Assembly: GCA_018713335.1 (NCBI GenBank)
Contig: DVOW01000046.1
Span: forward strand, 1 to 64,000
Direction of reading: 5' to 3'
Source: Candidatus Merdivicinus intestinigallinarum
GTDB lineage: Bacteria > Bacillota > Clostridia > Oscillospirales > Ruminococcaceae
DNA length: 64,000 nt
In this document: one piece after another, positions 8,271 through 16,921 of the stretch
How the letters are laid out: every line of letters begins with the position of its first letter
Numbering within the stretch: position 1 is the stretch's first letter
The notes under the pieces: generated by a model
Databases searched by the model: none
Told to the model about the DNA's origin: nothing
Seen by the model: only the letters and a program-made list of their open reading frames with translations
Position numbers and translations under genes: made by a program

Positions 8271-8825
8271 ATGGTTACCTGGGAACAACTGGAAGGGGCC
8301 TGCCGAAGCTGTAAAAAGTGTCCCCTTTGGACGACCCGCACCAACGTGGTGACGGGGGTGGGGAACCGGGAAGCGGACGTCCTCTTTGTGGGGGAAGGCC
8401 CCGGGGAGCAGGAGGACCTGCGGGGGGAACCCTTTGTGGGGCCCGCGGGCCAGCTTTTGGACAAAATGCTGGCGGCGATCGGCCTGGACCGGCGGCAGGT
8501 GTACATTGCAAACGTCGTAAAATGCCGCCCGCCCCATAACCGGGACCCTCTGCCGGAGGAGCAGGCGGCCTGCATCCGCTATCTAAGGGCCCAGACCCGG
8601 CTCATCCGCCCAAAAATCATCGTCTGTCTGGGACGGATCGCCGCCCAGGCCATTATCCGGCCAGATTTTAAGATCACAAGGGAACGGGGAATCTGGGAGG
8701 AACGGAAGGGCTTCTGGCTCATGGCCACTTACCATCCCTCCGCCCTTCTGCGGGACCCGTCCAAAAAGCGGGACGCCTGGGAGGATTTGAAGAGCCTGCG
8801 CCGGAAAATGGAGGAATTGGAATGA
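8271..8825 (+). CDS. Uracil-DNA glycosylase, family 4 type
   Basis: A 184-residue DNA repair enzyme that removes uracil from DNA. Motif A is GEGPGEQEDLRGEPFVG and motif B is HPSALLR. Four Cys that fit the 4Fe-4S pattern of family 4 are visible: CKKC near residues 14-17, C in VKCRPPHNRDP and C in EEQAACIRYL. The ATG follows AAGGGGGGATGTT. It overlaps the next gene by 4 nt (ATGA), so the two are translationally coupled. Confidence 0.93.
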   Translation: MVTWEQLEGACRSCKKCPLWTTRTNVVTGVGNREADVLFVGEGPGEQEDLRGEPFVGPAGQLLDKMLAAIGLDRRQVYIANVVKCRPPHNRDPLPEEQAACIRYLRAQTRLIRPKIIVCLGRIAAQAIIRPDFKITRERGIWEERKGFWLMATYHPSALLRDPSKKRDAWEDLKSLRRKMEELE

Positions 8826-9682
8826 ACCTGAAAAAGGCTGCGGCCGGACTGGCCGTGTTTTCCGCCGGGATCGGGGCCGCAGGGCTTTGGTATGGCAACC
8901 GGACGGTGGGGTCTGAGCCCCTTTCCGTGGTATGCCCCCGTCTGCCGGAGGAATTTTCCGGCTTTACCATCGCCCAGGTATCCGATCTGCACAACGCGGA
9001 GCTTGGGCGGGGAAACGTCCGGCTCCTTACACAGCTGCGCCGTTCCCGGCCGGACGTCATCGCCATTACCGGGGACCTCATTGATTCCCGGCGCACCAAT
9101 ATCAAAACCGCCTTGGAGTTTGCCGGGGAAGCGGTGAAGATCGCCCCGGTTTTATATGTCCCCGGCAACCATGAATCCAGGATTTCCGGCTATGAACGGC
9201 TGAAAACCGGGCTGGAACAGCTGGGGGTCCGGGTGCTCCACAACAAGCAGCTGATTTGGAAAAAAGGGGGCGCTTCCATCCGCTTTGCGGGCATGGCCGA
9301 CCCGGATTTCCATCGGAACCGGGGGGATGCCCGTTCCCGGGAGGATATTGCCGCCGGGCAGCTGTGCGCCTTTCCCAAAGACCCGCGGTTTACCGTTTTA
9401 TTGTCCCACCGGCCGGAATTGTTCCCGGTTTACGCCGCTTTTGGGGCGGACCTGACCCTTTCCGGCCACGCCCACGGCGGGCAGTTCCGGCTGCCGGGAA
9501 TTGGCGGCCTGTTCGCGCCGGGACAGGGCATTTTTCCGGAATATACCAGCGGCCTGTACCGGATCGGCCCTGCCTGGATGGCAGTGAGCCGGGGATTGGG
9601 CCGCAGCGAATTCCCTCTGCGGCTGGGAAATCGTCCGGAAGTGAAGATTATCACTTTGCTGAAGAAAAAATATTCCCATTAA
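8822..9682 (+). CDS. Membrane-anchored metallophosphoesterase
   Basis: A 286-residue calcineurin-like phosphoesterase of the YkuE/YaeI type. Residues 5-25 form one hydrophobic segment (signal anchor). The metal-binding motifs appear in order: QVSDLHN, ITGDLID, GNHES and LSGHAHGGQ. These coordinate two metals in the active site. Enzymes of this type act on phosphoester bonds, in some cases in the lipid layer of the envelope; the substrate here is not known. Start overlaps the end of the glycosylase gene by 4 nt. Confidence 0.9.
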   Translation: MNLKKAAAGLAVFSAGIGAAGLWYGNRTVGSEPLSVVCPRLPEEFSGFTIAQVSDLHNAELGRGNVRLLTQLRRSRPDVIAITGDLIDSRRTNIKTALEFAGEAVKIAPVLYVPGNHESRISGYERLKTGLEQLGVRVLHNKQLIWKKGGASIRFAGMADPDFHRNRGDARSREDIAAGQLCAFPKDPRFTVLLSHRPELFPVYAAFGADLTLSGHAHGGQFRLPGIGGLFAPGQGIFPEYTSGLYRIGPAWMAVSRGLGRSEFPLRLGNRPEVKIITLLKKKYSH

Positions 9683-9747
9683 TGGAAGATTTGGGCCATG
9701 AGCAACGGCCGGCGAATCTGGAACCCTAGGAACTCAAATTTTTTGAT

Positions 9748-9787
9748 GGGGCAGAATTCAATTTATTTTGGATTCTGCCCGATTTTT
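9748..9787 (+). terminator. Intrinsic terminator
   Basis: Stem GGGCAGAAT/ATTCTGCCC with a 14-nt loop, followed by GATTTTTGTTT. It ends the glycosylase-phosphoesterase unit. Confidence 0.85.
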
Positions 9788-10046
9788 GTTTCCGGAATTC
9801 TTTGTAGATATTTTGGAAAACCTCCTGGAACATGAAGTCTTTAAGTTCAGTAAATGCCGCCGCTTTTATAAATAGACAAGAGGAAGCCCGAAATACTGCC
9901 TTGTGTAGAGGTTTATCGGCCTGTTTTTGCCGGAAAATACTGCGGTTTTGAACCTAGGGTACCATTTCCCCGCCGGGAGAATAGGATACAGCAAGCTCCT
10001 CCCCGGCAATAGGGGAACGAGCACGCGAGATCAAAGGAGGTATTTT
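9788..10046. other. Leader region of the spore collagen-like gene
   Basis: About 260 nt without a gene, ending in the AAAGGAGG ribosome site of the collagen-like gene. I see no convincing SigA promoter. A promoter for a late sporulation sigma factor would be expected if the gene is a spore surface protein, but I cannot point to one with confidence. Confidence 0.4.
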
Positions 10047-11024
10047 ATGAATATCTATCGCAGAGGGTGCTGCGGCAATATGTCCGGCTGCTGCAGCCAG
10101 CCGGTTTGCTGCCCCAGCACGATCATTGGGCCTACCGGCCCCACCGGTCCCCAGGGCCCCGCAGGACCCCAAGGCCCCGTTGGTCCTCAGGGTCCTCAGG
10201 GGGTCCAAGGCCCTGCTGGTCCTGCCGGCGCAACCGGCCCCACCGGAGCCACTGGGGCTACCGGAGCGACTGGCGCCACCGGCGCGCCCGGTCCCGGCCT
10301 GACGGATGCTACGGCATTTGTGGCCGGCACCCCGTATTCCGCCGGTGATTTGGTGTATTTTAACGGCAGCCTGTACCGGGTTGCTGTCAACAACCCCACC
10401 GGCACTCCCGGCAGTTCCGCTGACTTTACCCTGCTGACTGCCGCCGGCCCCACCGGCGCAACCGGAGCCACAGGCGCGACAGGTGCGACCGGCGCAACAG
10501 GAGCTACTGGCGCAACCGGAGCGACAGGTGCAACCGGCCCCACTGGAGATGCAGGGCCTGCCGGCGCAGCCGGCGCAACTGGAGCCACGGGAGCTACCGG
10601 CCCCACCGGCGCGGCGCCTCCAGTCAACGCCCTGTTTGCCACCAACGTTCCGTCCCAGTCGCCTGCTTCCGCCGGCGATGCCCTGACCTTTGACACCAAC
10701 CAGGTGGAGGAAGGCACCGCCATTTCCCACACAGCTTCCAGCAGCGACTTTACCCTGAACGACGCGGGCACCTACCGCATCACCTATTCCGCCACCGGCA
10801 CCAATACCACCGGTACCGGCAACGCCGTCCTCCAGCTGGAGGCAAACAGCACCGAGATTCCGGGAAGCAAATCCTCCGGTACTGTTTCCGCTACCAGCAA
10901 TACTGTGCCCCTGGGGGCTTCCGTCCTGTATACGGCCTCTGCGGGCGACGTGATTACCCTCAACATGGTGGACGCCGACGCATCCTTTACCGACGCCGCC
11001 ATTGTCATCCAGAAAGTCGATTAA
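10047..11024 (+). CDS. Collagen-like spore surface glycoprotein (BclA-like)
   Basis: A 325-residue protein. The N-terminus is Cys-rich ([16 protein letters not shown], residues 7-22). It is followed by Gly-X-Y repeats rich in GPTGPQ and GATGAT. A non-collagen insert of about 45 residues ([20 protein letters not shown]) resembles a carbohydrate-binding module, then a second GATGAT tract. A roughly 135-residue C-terminal domain resembles the BclA trimerising jelly roll and ends AAIVIQKVD. BclA-type proteins form hair-like filaments on spores. The start at ATG 10047 follows AAAGGAGG; the open frame reaches to 9927 but has no SD there. Thr in GAT triplets are likely glycosylated, and a glycosyltransferase follows. 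Confidence 0.85.
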   Translation: MNIYRRGCCGNMSGCCSQPVCCPSTIIGPTGPTGPQGPAGPQGPVGPQGPQGVQGPAGPAGATGPTGATGATGATGATGAPGPGLTDATAFVAGTPYSAGDLVYFNGSLYRVAVNNPTGTPGSSADFTLLTAAGPTGATGATGATGATGATGATGATGATGATGPTGDAGPAGAAGATGATGATGPTGAAPPVNALFATNVPSQSPASAGDALTFDTNQVEEGTAISHTASSSDFTLNDAGTYRITYSATGTNTTGTGNAVLQLEANSTEIPGSKSSGTVSATSNTVPLGASVLYTASAGDVITLNMVDADASFTDAAIVIQKVD

Positions 11025-11042
11025 CTGAAAAGCCCCAGCCGT

Positions 11043-11077
11043 GCCGCCCTGCCCCGTGCGGGGCGGCATTTCTATCA
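11043..11077 (+). terminator. Hairpin between bclA-like gene and glycosyltransferase
   Basis: GCCGCCC pairs with GGGCGGC (alternatively GCCCCG with CGGGGC), followed by ATTTCTATCATTT. The T-tract is weak, so it may be a partial terminator that allows read-through into the glycosyltransferase gene. Confidence 0.55.
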
Positions 11078-11096
11078 TTTAAGGAGGGAAAAACCT

Positions 11097-12176
11097 GTGA
11101 TTACCATCAGCCTTTGCATGATCGTCCGGGACGAGGAGCCGGTGCTGGCCAGGTGTCTGGAAAGCGTCCGTGGAATCCCCGATGAAATCATTATTGTGGA
11201 CACCGGTTCCCTTGACCGCACCAAAACAGTGGCGGCGGCCTATACGGACCAGGTTTACGATTTCCCCTGGGTGGACGATTTCGCCCTGGCCCGGAACTAT
11301 TCCTTTTCCAAGGCTTCTATGGACTACATCCTCTGGCTGGATGCGGACGACGTGCTGGAGGAGCCGGACCGGCAGGCCTTCCTGCGGCTGAAAGAAGAAC
11401 TGGACCCCCGGACAGATGTGGTGACGATGCCGTATCATGTGGCTTTTAATGAAAAGGGGGAACCGGTGTTTTCCTATGAACGGGAACGGCTGTTAAAAAG
11501 GGAAAAAGGCTTTCGCTGGGAAGGAGCTGTCCATGAAGCCATCCAGCCGGCGGGGGTGATCCTCCACAGCCCCATTGCCGTTGCCCACAGGAAGGAGCAG
11601 GTAAACGACCCGGACCGGAACCTGCGGATTTTCGAGAAGCTGCTAGCAGGCGGGCAGCGCCTAAGCCCCCGGCACCAGTATTATTACGGCCGGGAACTGG
11701 CGGGCCACGGCCGGTACGAGGAGGCGGCTAAGATTTTTACGGAATTTCTGGACAGCGGACAGGGCTGGGAGGAAAACTGCGCGGGAGCCTGCCTGAGCTT
11801 GTCGGAATGCCTTTTAAGACTCGGAAAAAAGCAGGAAGCCCTGGAAGCCTTGGCCCGCAGCTTTGCCTATGGGCTGCCCCGGCCGGAGATCTGCTGTGCC
11901 ATGGGGAACCTTTCTATGGAAAAGGGGGAACTGGGCCGGGCGGTTTACTGGTACAAGGCGGCCATGACCTGTCCCCCGGAGGAGGGCGGCTTCCAGCAGG
12001 CGGAATACCGGGACATTATCCCCCTGTTGCAGCTTTGCGTCTGCTATGACCGGATGGGGGATCACAAGGAGGCCTACGCCTGCCACGAGCAATGCCGCCG
12101 CCTGCGGCCGGAGCACCCTTCTGTAAAATTCAACGAGTCGTATTTTGCCGGTTTACGGGAAATTGACAAAATTTAA
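11097..12176 (+). CDS. Family 2 glycosyltransferase with TPR-like C-terminus
   Basis: A 359-residue protein. The N-terminal GT-A domain has ISLCMIVRDEE, IIIVDTGSLDRT and the metal-binding LWLDADD (DxD, about residue 82). The C-terminal 150 residues read as TPR-like helical pairs (for example YYYGRELAGHGRYEEAAKIF). This architecture is shared with SunS-like peptide glycosyltransferases and the SgtA enzyme encoded next to bclA3 in Clostridioides difficile. It starts at GTG after AAGGAGGG. Directly following the collagen-like gene, it is a good candidate for O-glycosylating the GAT repeats. The sugar donor is unknown. Confidence 0.88.
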   Translation: MITISLCMIVRDEEPVLARCLESVRGIPDEIIIVDTGSLDRTKTVAAAYTDQVYDFPWVDDFALARNYSFSKASMDYILWLDADDVLEEPDRQAFLRLKEELDPRTDVVTMPYHVAFNEKGEPVFSYERERLLKREKGFRWEGAVHEAIQPAGVILHSPIAVAHRKEQVNDPDRNLRIFEKLLAGGQRLSPRHQYYYGRELAGHGRYEEAAKIFTEFLDSGQGWEENCAGACLSLSECLLRLGKKQEALEALARSFAYGLPRPEICCAMGNLSMEKGELGRAVYWYKAAMTCPPEEGGFQQAEYRDIIPLLQLCVCYDRMGDHKEAYACHEQCRRLRPEHPSVKFNESYFAGLREIDKI

Positions 12177-12195
12177 AAAAATATTTACAATCCCC

Positions 12196-12224
12196 TTGCG
12201 GTTTTTCTTCCATCAATATATAAT
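12196..12224 (+). promoter_or_regulatory. Promoter of the MATE exporter gene
   Basis: TTGCGG (12196-12201), a 17-nt spacer and TATAAT (12219-12224) lie 40 nt before the start codon. A second possible promoter lies just upstream, TTGACA (12163-12168) with TACAAT (12186-12191), also 17-nt spaced, overlapping the end of the glycosyltransferase gene. Confidence 0.6.
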
Positions 12225-12264
12225 ATCATCTGGGTAACTCTAAAACGAAAGGAATTAAAACAAC

Positions 12265-13647
12265 ATGGCGAGAGAAAATAACCTGGGGGAAGATAAAATT
12301 TCCCGATTGATTTTAAAGCTGGCGATCCCTTCCATGCTGGCGCAGTTTGTAAACGTCCTCTACAGCATTGTGGACCGGATCTACATTGGGAATATCCCGG
12401 AAATCGGCCCGCAGGCCTTGGCGGGTGTGGGCGTATGCGGACCGGTGGTGACCCTGATTTCCTCCTTTGCCTTTTTGGTGGGCATGGGCGGCGCGCCGCT
12501 GACGGCAATCCGCATGGGGGAAGGCAATCAGAAAGGGGCGGAAGAGATTCTTGCCAACAGCGCGGCCATGCTGACGGCCCTGGCGGTGGCTTTGACGGCG
12601 GTGTTCCTGATTGTGAAGGAGCCGCTGCTCATGACCTTTGGGGCCAGCGAAACAACCTTCCCTTACGCCAACACCTATATGACCATCTATACGGCCGGGA
12701 CGGTGTTCGCCATCCTGGCCACGGGCCTGAACCAGTTCATCACCTGCCAGGGATATTCCACTTTAAGTATGCTGACGGTGATGATCGGCGCGGTGGTCAA
12801 CATTATTTTGGACCCGGTGTTCATTTTTGTCTTTGACATGGGGGTGGCCGGGGCAGCAGTGGCCACGGTCATCGCCCAGGCCTGTTCCTGCGCCTTTGTA
12901 TTGGCGGTGCTCTTTTCCAAGCGGGTCAAGGTGCGCATCCGGTTCACCGGGTTTGACAAGCGGGTCATGAAGCGGGTTTTGACCTTCGGCCTCTCCCCGT
13001 TTCTCATTAACGCCACTGACAGCGTGGTGCTCATTGCCTTAAACAGTATGCTGCAAAAATACGGCGGCCCCGGGGAAGGGGACAAGCTGGTGGCATGCGC
13101 CGCCATTGTCATGAGCTGTATGCAGCTCATCTCCATGCCCATGATCGGCATCACCGGCGGCACCCAGCCCATCCTCAGCTTCAATTACGGGGCGAAAAAA
13201 ATAAACCGCATCAAGCAGGGAGAAAAGGGAATCCTGCTGATGACGGTGCTGTTCGCGGTGGTCATGTTTACCCTGACCCATACGGTCCCGGACGCCTTTG
13301 TCCGCATTTTTTCAAGCGACCCGGAATATCTGGAGCTTTCCGTCTGGGGCATCCAGGTGTACACAGCCTGCGTCATCCCCATGGCCTTCCAGTATGCCCT
13401 GGTGGACGGCCTGACCGCCCTGGGAGTGCCCAAGGCGGCGGTATCCTTATCCTTGTTCCGAAAAGGGGTGCTGTTTGCCCTGACTCTGATTTTGCCCATG
13501 TTCCTGGGGGCAAAAAGCGCCTTTTATGCGGAACCTATCGCTGATTTGATTGCGGGCTTTACCTCCACCACCACATTCCTGCTGATTTTCGGCAGGCTCA
13601 TGAAAAAGCGGGAGGCCATGCCCGACGGCCAGGCCCTTTACAGCTGA
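12265..13647 (+). CDS. MATE-family multidrug/metabolite exporter
   Basis: A 460-residue membrane protein with about twelve hydrophobic segments in two homologous halves, as expected of MATE transporters, which expel cationic drugs or metabolites against Na+ or H+. Typical pieces are LILKLAIPSMLAQFVNVLYSI near the start, GMGGAPLTAIRMGEGN, and PILSFNYGAKKINRIKQG in the second half. Start ATG after CGAAAGGAATT. The last 10 nt overlap the convergent hypothetical gene. Substrate not predictable. Confidence 0.92.
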   Translation: MARENNLGEDKISRLILKLAIPSMLAQFVNVLYSIVDRIYIGNIPEIGPQALAGVGVCGPVVTLISSFAFLVGMGGAPLTAIRMGEGNQKGAEEILANSAAMLTALAVALTAVFLIVKEPLLMTFGASETTFPYANTYMTIYTAGTVFAILATGLNQFITCQGYSTLSMLTVMIGAVVNIILDPVFIFVFDMGVAGAAVATVIAQACSCAFVLAVLFSKRVKVRIRFTGFDKRVMKRVLTFGLSPFLINATDSVVLIALNSMLQKYGGPGEGDKLVACAAIVMSCMQLISMPMIGITGGTQPILSFNYGAKKINRIKQGEKGILLMTVLFAVVMFTLTHTVPDAFVRIFSSDPEYLELSVWGIQVYTACVIPMAFQYALVDGLTALGVPKAAVSLSLFRKGVLFALTLILPMFLGAKSAFYAEPIADLIAGFTSTTTFLLIFGRLMKKREAMPDGQALYS

Positions 13648-14051
13648 ACCCGGTGGACCCGGTGGCCGTGCTGGCTGATGATGGCCTGTTCCACAGCCTG
13701 GGCGGAATCCGGCAGGACAAGGACGTCCATCCGGCAGTCGGTGCGGCCTGCGGGGCCGTCCTCATCCCGGCCGTTGTCATCGTCTAAAACCATGTCGTAG
13801 GCCAGGATGGAGCCATAGGGCACAGTTCCCGGCGCAGGGCCCTGCATGACGCCGGTATCTACGCCGCCGCTGTTATATAAAGCGAAGGGGATGGGCGTAG
13901 ACGGCGGGTCGCCCATGGGCTCCTCCGGGCGGCCGTTCTGAGGCGAACGGGGGCGGATGCGGATGGCGTTGATGCCTTCGCAGTGGTGCTTTAAATGGCG
14001 GGCGCAGTTTTCCGCCTCATCGAATGTATCGAAAATGGCTGAAATTCTCAT
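13638..14051 (-). CDS. Hypothetical protein, convergent with MATE gene
   Basis: A 137-residue protein of no family I recognise. It begins MRISAIFDTFDEAENCARHL, a ferredoxin-like beta-alpha start also seen in small proteins that sense or bind ligands. A glycine/proline-rich middle (PEEPMGDPPSTPIP) and an acidic DDDNGRDEDGPAG segment follow. The start at 14051 follows AAAGGAG; the longer open frame to 14348 crosses intergenic repeats and is not used. Its stop codon lies inside the last codons of the opposing MATE gene. Confidence 0.6.
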   Translation of the reverse strand: MRISAIFDTFDEAENCARHLKHHCEGINAIRIRPRSPQNGRPEEPMGDPPSTPIPFALYNSGGVDTGVMQGPAPGTVPYGSILAYDMVLDDDNGRDEDGPAGRTDCRMDVLVLPDSAQAVEQAIISQHGHRVHRVQL

Positions 14052-14171
14052 AATAAGGCTCCTTTCTTGTTTCGTGGCAGGCAAAATCCCTGCGTTTTCA
14101 GTATTCCCCGAAAAAGGCGGCCTATGCCCGCCGGGTTTTTGGCGGAAGATGGAAAATCTGCCCGGCGGGGT

Positions 14172-14199
14172 TTGATTTTGCACCAGTTTGTGGTATAAT
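14172..14199 (+). promoter_or_regulatory. Possible promoter upstream of DUF951 gene
   Basis: TTGATT (14172-14177), 16-nt spacer, TATAAT (14194-14199). If used, the transcript would cross 345 nt of intergenic repeat before the DUF951 start codon. Confidence 0.4.
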
Positions 14200-14261
14200 A
14201 AATAAAAATCGATTTTTTGATTTGGAAGGGATTTGAGCCGGGAAACCATTCTGGAATGTTT

Positions 14262-14530
14262 CAGGTGAGTTGTAGGAGCGACCATGTCATCAATTTGATG
14301 ACGGCCGCCCGTATTCCAAAAGGGCCTGAATCTATTTCGGGCGGGCAATGCGCGCCCCTACAAATGCGTTTTCTATTCCGTTTTACCAAAATGATAGGAA
14401 CAGAATCCTATCCATAACGGCGCAGCCTGTCGCGCCGTTCCAGCGGTTGGATAGGAATACCACGGCCGCGTCGAATTGGCAGCGGGGTCTCCCCGCCGGC
14501 CGCGGCGAATCAACAGCGGGGTTACCCCGC
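14262..14530. repeat. Intergenic repeat cluster
   Basis: Contains a TGTAGGAGCGACCATGTCAT dyad (arms ATCAA/TTGAT), a GGGCGGGCAATGCGCGCCCC palindrome ending CCTACAA, and the ACGGCCGCGTCGAAT and CAGCGGGG modules. A nearly identical GACCATGTCATCAATTTGAT element is found at about 28471-28505. It has no coding potential; ORFs crossing it are shadows. Confidence 0.75.
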
Positions 14531-14543
14531 AGGAGGAGTAAAC

Positions 14544-14732
14544 ATGCAGATAGCAGTGGGAGATGTGCTGATCCTGAAAAAAAACCATCCCTGCGGCGGG
14601 AACCGTTTTCAGGTCCTGCGGGTGGGGATGGACTTTAAGCTGCGCTGTCTTGGCTGCGGCCGGGAAATGATGCTCCCCCGTTCCAAGGCGGAGAAAAGCA
14701 TCAAGCGCATCGAGCAAAGCGGAGAGGATTAG
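14544..14732 (+). CDS. DUF951 domain protein
   Basis: A 62-residue protein typical of DUF951. Seen are [18 protein letters not shown], the [15 protein letters not shown] segment with a CxxC pair that may bind metal, and an alkaline C-terminus (EKSIKRI). The family is widespread in Firmicutes with no established role. ATG follows AGGAGGAG. It lies 50 nt upstream of prfA and may be co-transcribed. Confidence 0.9.
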   Translation: MQIAVGDVLILKKNHPCGGNRFQVLRVGMDFKLRCLGCGREMMLPRSKAEKSIKRIEQSGED

Positions 14733-14782
14733 CGCCCCTGGCAGTTGGAACGTTTCATCTACTGTCAGGAAAGGAATTGACT

Positions 14783-15859
14783 ATGTTAGAAAAAGTACAG
14801 CTCATTGAACAGCACTACGAAGAAATCAACGAAAAGCTCATGGACCCCAATGTGGTCAGCGACCAGGCCGCATACCGGGACTTGATGAAGGAATATAAAA
14901 ATCTGACCCCGGTGGTGGAAAAATACCGGGAGTATAAAAAGGCGGAATCCGACTTTGAGGAGGCAAAGTCCCTGCTGGAAGCCGGCGGCCTGGACAAAGA
15001 CTTCAAAGAAATGCTGGAGGAGGAATACGCCTCCGGTAAAGAGCAGATGGAGCTCCTCGCCGAGGAACTGAAAATCCTCCTGCTGCCCCGGGACCCCAAC
15101 GACGACAAAAACGTTATTATCGAGATCCGCGGCGGCGCGGGCGGCGAGGAAGCGGCCCTCTTTGCCAACTCCCTGTTCCGGATGTACTCCATGTACGCCG
15201 AATCCCGGGGCTGGAAGCAGGAGGTCATGTACGCCAACCCCACCGAGCTGGGCGGCTTTAAGGAAATTTCCTTCTCCATCAACGGTGAAGGGGCCTATTC
15301 CCGGTTAAAATACGAAAGCGGCGTCCACCGGGTCCAGCGGGTCCCGGAAACGGAAACCCAGGGCCGCATCCACACTTCCACCGTCACTGTGGCGGTGCTG
15401 CCGGAGGCCGAGGATGTGGAATTTGAAATCAATCCCGCCGATTTGCAGATCGACACCTACCGTTCCAGCGGCGCAGGCGGCCAGCACGTCAACAAGACGG
15501 AATCCGCCATCCGCATCACCCACATCCCCACCGGCGTGGTGGTGGAGTGCCAGGACGAGCGCAGCCAGATGAAGAACCGGGAAAAGGCCATGAAGGTCCT
15601 CCGTTCCCGGCTGTATGACGCCAAGGTCCAGGAGCAGAACGCGGCCATTGCCGCCGAACGCAAAAGCCAGGTGGGAACCGGCGACCGTTCGGAGCGCATC
15701 CGCACCTATAACTATCCTCAGGGCCGGGTCACCGACCACCGCATCGGCCTTTCCGTCTACCATCTGGACGCCTTCTTAAACGGCGATATGGACGAGATCA
15801 TCGACGCGCTGATTACCGCCCGGCAGGCGGAGCTGCTGGCGGCTCAGGGGGAGAACTGA
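14783..15859 (+). CDS. prfA: Peptide chain release factor 1
   Basis: A 358-residue RF1 that terminates translation at UAA and UAG. The GGQ catalytic motif appears as [15 protein letters not shown], and the N-terminal coiled domain and the [20 protein letters not shown]-terminal block are intact. The length is normal. The ATG at 14783 follows AAAGGAA at the right distance; a TTG two codons earlier is less well placed. Confidence 0.97.
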   Translation: MLEKVQLIEQHYEEINEKLMDPNVVSDQAAYRDLMKEYKNLTPVVEKYREYKKAESDFEEAKSLLEAGGLDKDFKEMLEEEYASGKEQMELLAEELKILLLPRDPNDDKNVIIEIRGGAGGEEAALFANSLFRMYSMYAESRGWKQEVMYANPTELGGFKEISFSINGEGAYSRLKYESGVHRVQRVPETETQGRIHTSTVTVAVLPEAEDVEFEINPADLQIDTYRSSGAGGQHVNKTESAIRITHIPTGVVVECQDERSQMKNREKAMKVLRSRLYDAKVQEQNAAIAAERKSQVGTGDRSERIRTYNYPQGRVTDHRIGLSVYHLDAFLNGDMDEIIDALITARQAELLAAQGEN

Positions 15860-15886
15860 GCCTTGACACCGAAAGAAGGAACTTCC

Positions 15887-16921
15887 ATGGAAACAAAATT
15901 GCTCCCTGCCGACGATAAGGGGATTGCCCTGGCCTGCCAGCTGCTGCGGCAGGGGCAGGTGGTGGGGATCCCCACAGAAACGGTCTACGGCCTGGCGGCT
16001 AACGCCCTGGACCCGGAAGCCGCCCACCGGATTTATGCCGCCAAGGGGCGGCCCTCTGACAACCCATTGATTGTCCATATTGCGGAATTTCAGGACTTGT
16101 ATCCTTTGGTGGCCCATTGTCCCAAACTGGCGGAAGAGCTGGCGGACGCTTTCTGGCCCGGGCCTTTAACCATGATTTTTCCCAAAAGTGAAAAAGTCCC
16201 GGCGGCCACTACCGGCGGCATGGACACGGTAGCCGTCCGGATGCCCGCCCACCCGGCAGCCCGGCGGATCATCAAAGAGTGCGGCCTGCCTTTGGCGGCC
16301 CCATCCGCAAACCTTTCGGGGAAGCCCAGCCCCACCAAGGCCTCCCATGTGTACCAGGACATGCAGGGCCGCATCCCATTGATTTTGGACGGCGGCGACT
16401 GCCAGGTGGGAGTGGAATCCACCGTGATTGCCGTCCACGAGGATTCCGTGCGGCTCCTGCGCCCCGGCGGGATTACGGTGGAGATGCTTTCGGGATACTG
16501 CGATGTCATCGTAGACGACGGCGTCCTCCATCAGCTGAAAGAGGGGGAAAAAGCCCTGTCCCCGGGGATGAAGTACAAGCACTACGCCCCCTCCGCCCAG
16601 GTGATCCTCCTGGACGGGCCGGAAGAGGCTTTTATTCAGTATGTCAACAGCCACGCCGGGGAAGGCGTTTACGCCATGGCTGGGGAGCAGGAAGCGGAAC
16701 GGCTGACAGTTCCCACCCTGCTTTTCGGCGGGGAGCATGAGGAAGCGGAGCAGGCAAGGCAGCTTTTCGACTGCCTGCGGGAATGCGACGAAAAAGGCGC
16801 GAAAACCGTGTATGCCCGGCTGCCTGATTCCAAAGGCGTGGGGCTGGCGGTATTGAACCGGCTTCTGCGGGCCGCGGGCTTTGCCGTGATTTCCCTGGAC
16901 AAGGAGGACGCCCATGGCTGA
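15887..16921 (+). CDS. tsaC: L-threonylcarbamoyladenylate synthase
   Basis: A 344-residue Sua5/YwlC-type enzyme that makes threonylcarbamoyl-AMP for the universal t6A modification of tRNAs that read ANN codons. The N-terminal YrdC domain has GIPTETVYGLAANA, KGRPSDNPLIVHI and the PSANLSGKPSPT core. A shorter C-terminal Sua5 domain begins after PGMKYKHYAPSA (about residue 230). The ATG at 15887 is preceded by AGAAGGA; the upstream in-frame TTG is not. It overlaps the next gene by 8 nt. Confidence 0.94.
   Translation: METKLLPADDKGIALACQLLRQGQVVGIPTETVYGLAANALDPEAAHRIYAAKGRPSDNPLIVHIAEFQDLYPLVAHCPKLAEELADAFWPGPLTMIFPKSEKVPAATTGGMDTVAVRMPAHPAARRIIKECGLPLAAPSANLSGKPSPTKASHVYQDMQGRIPLILDGGDCQVGVESTVIAVHEDSVRLLRPGGITVEMLSGYCDVIVDDGVLHQLKEGEKALSPGMKYKHYAPSAQVILLDGPEEAFIQYVNSHAGEGVYAMAGEQEAERLTVPTLLFGGEHEEAEQARQLFDCLRECDEKGAKTVYARLPDSKGVGLAVLNRLLRAAGFAVISLDKEDAHG

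Noticed and set aside
9927-10046. N-terminal extension of the collagen-like protein
   Set aside because: No SD at 9927, no family resemblance, and AAAGGAGG sits directly before the ATG at 10047.
10190-10610. Repetitive DNA that could be taken for a CRISPR or microsatellite array
   Set aside because: It is the in-frame Gly-X-Y coding region of the collagen-like protein; units are 9-18 nt with no unique spacers.
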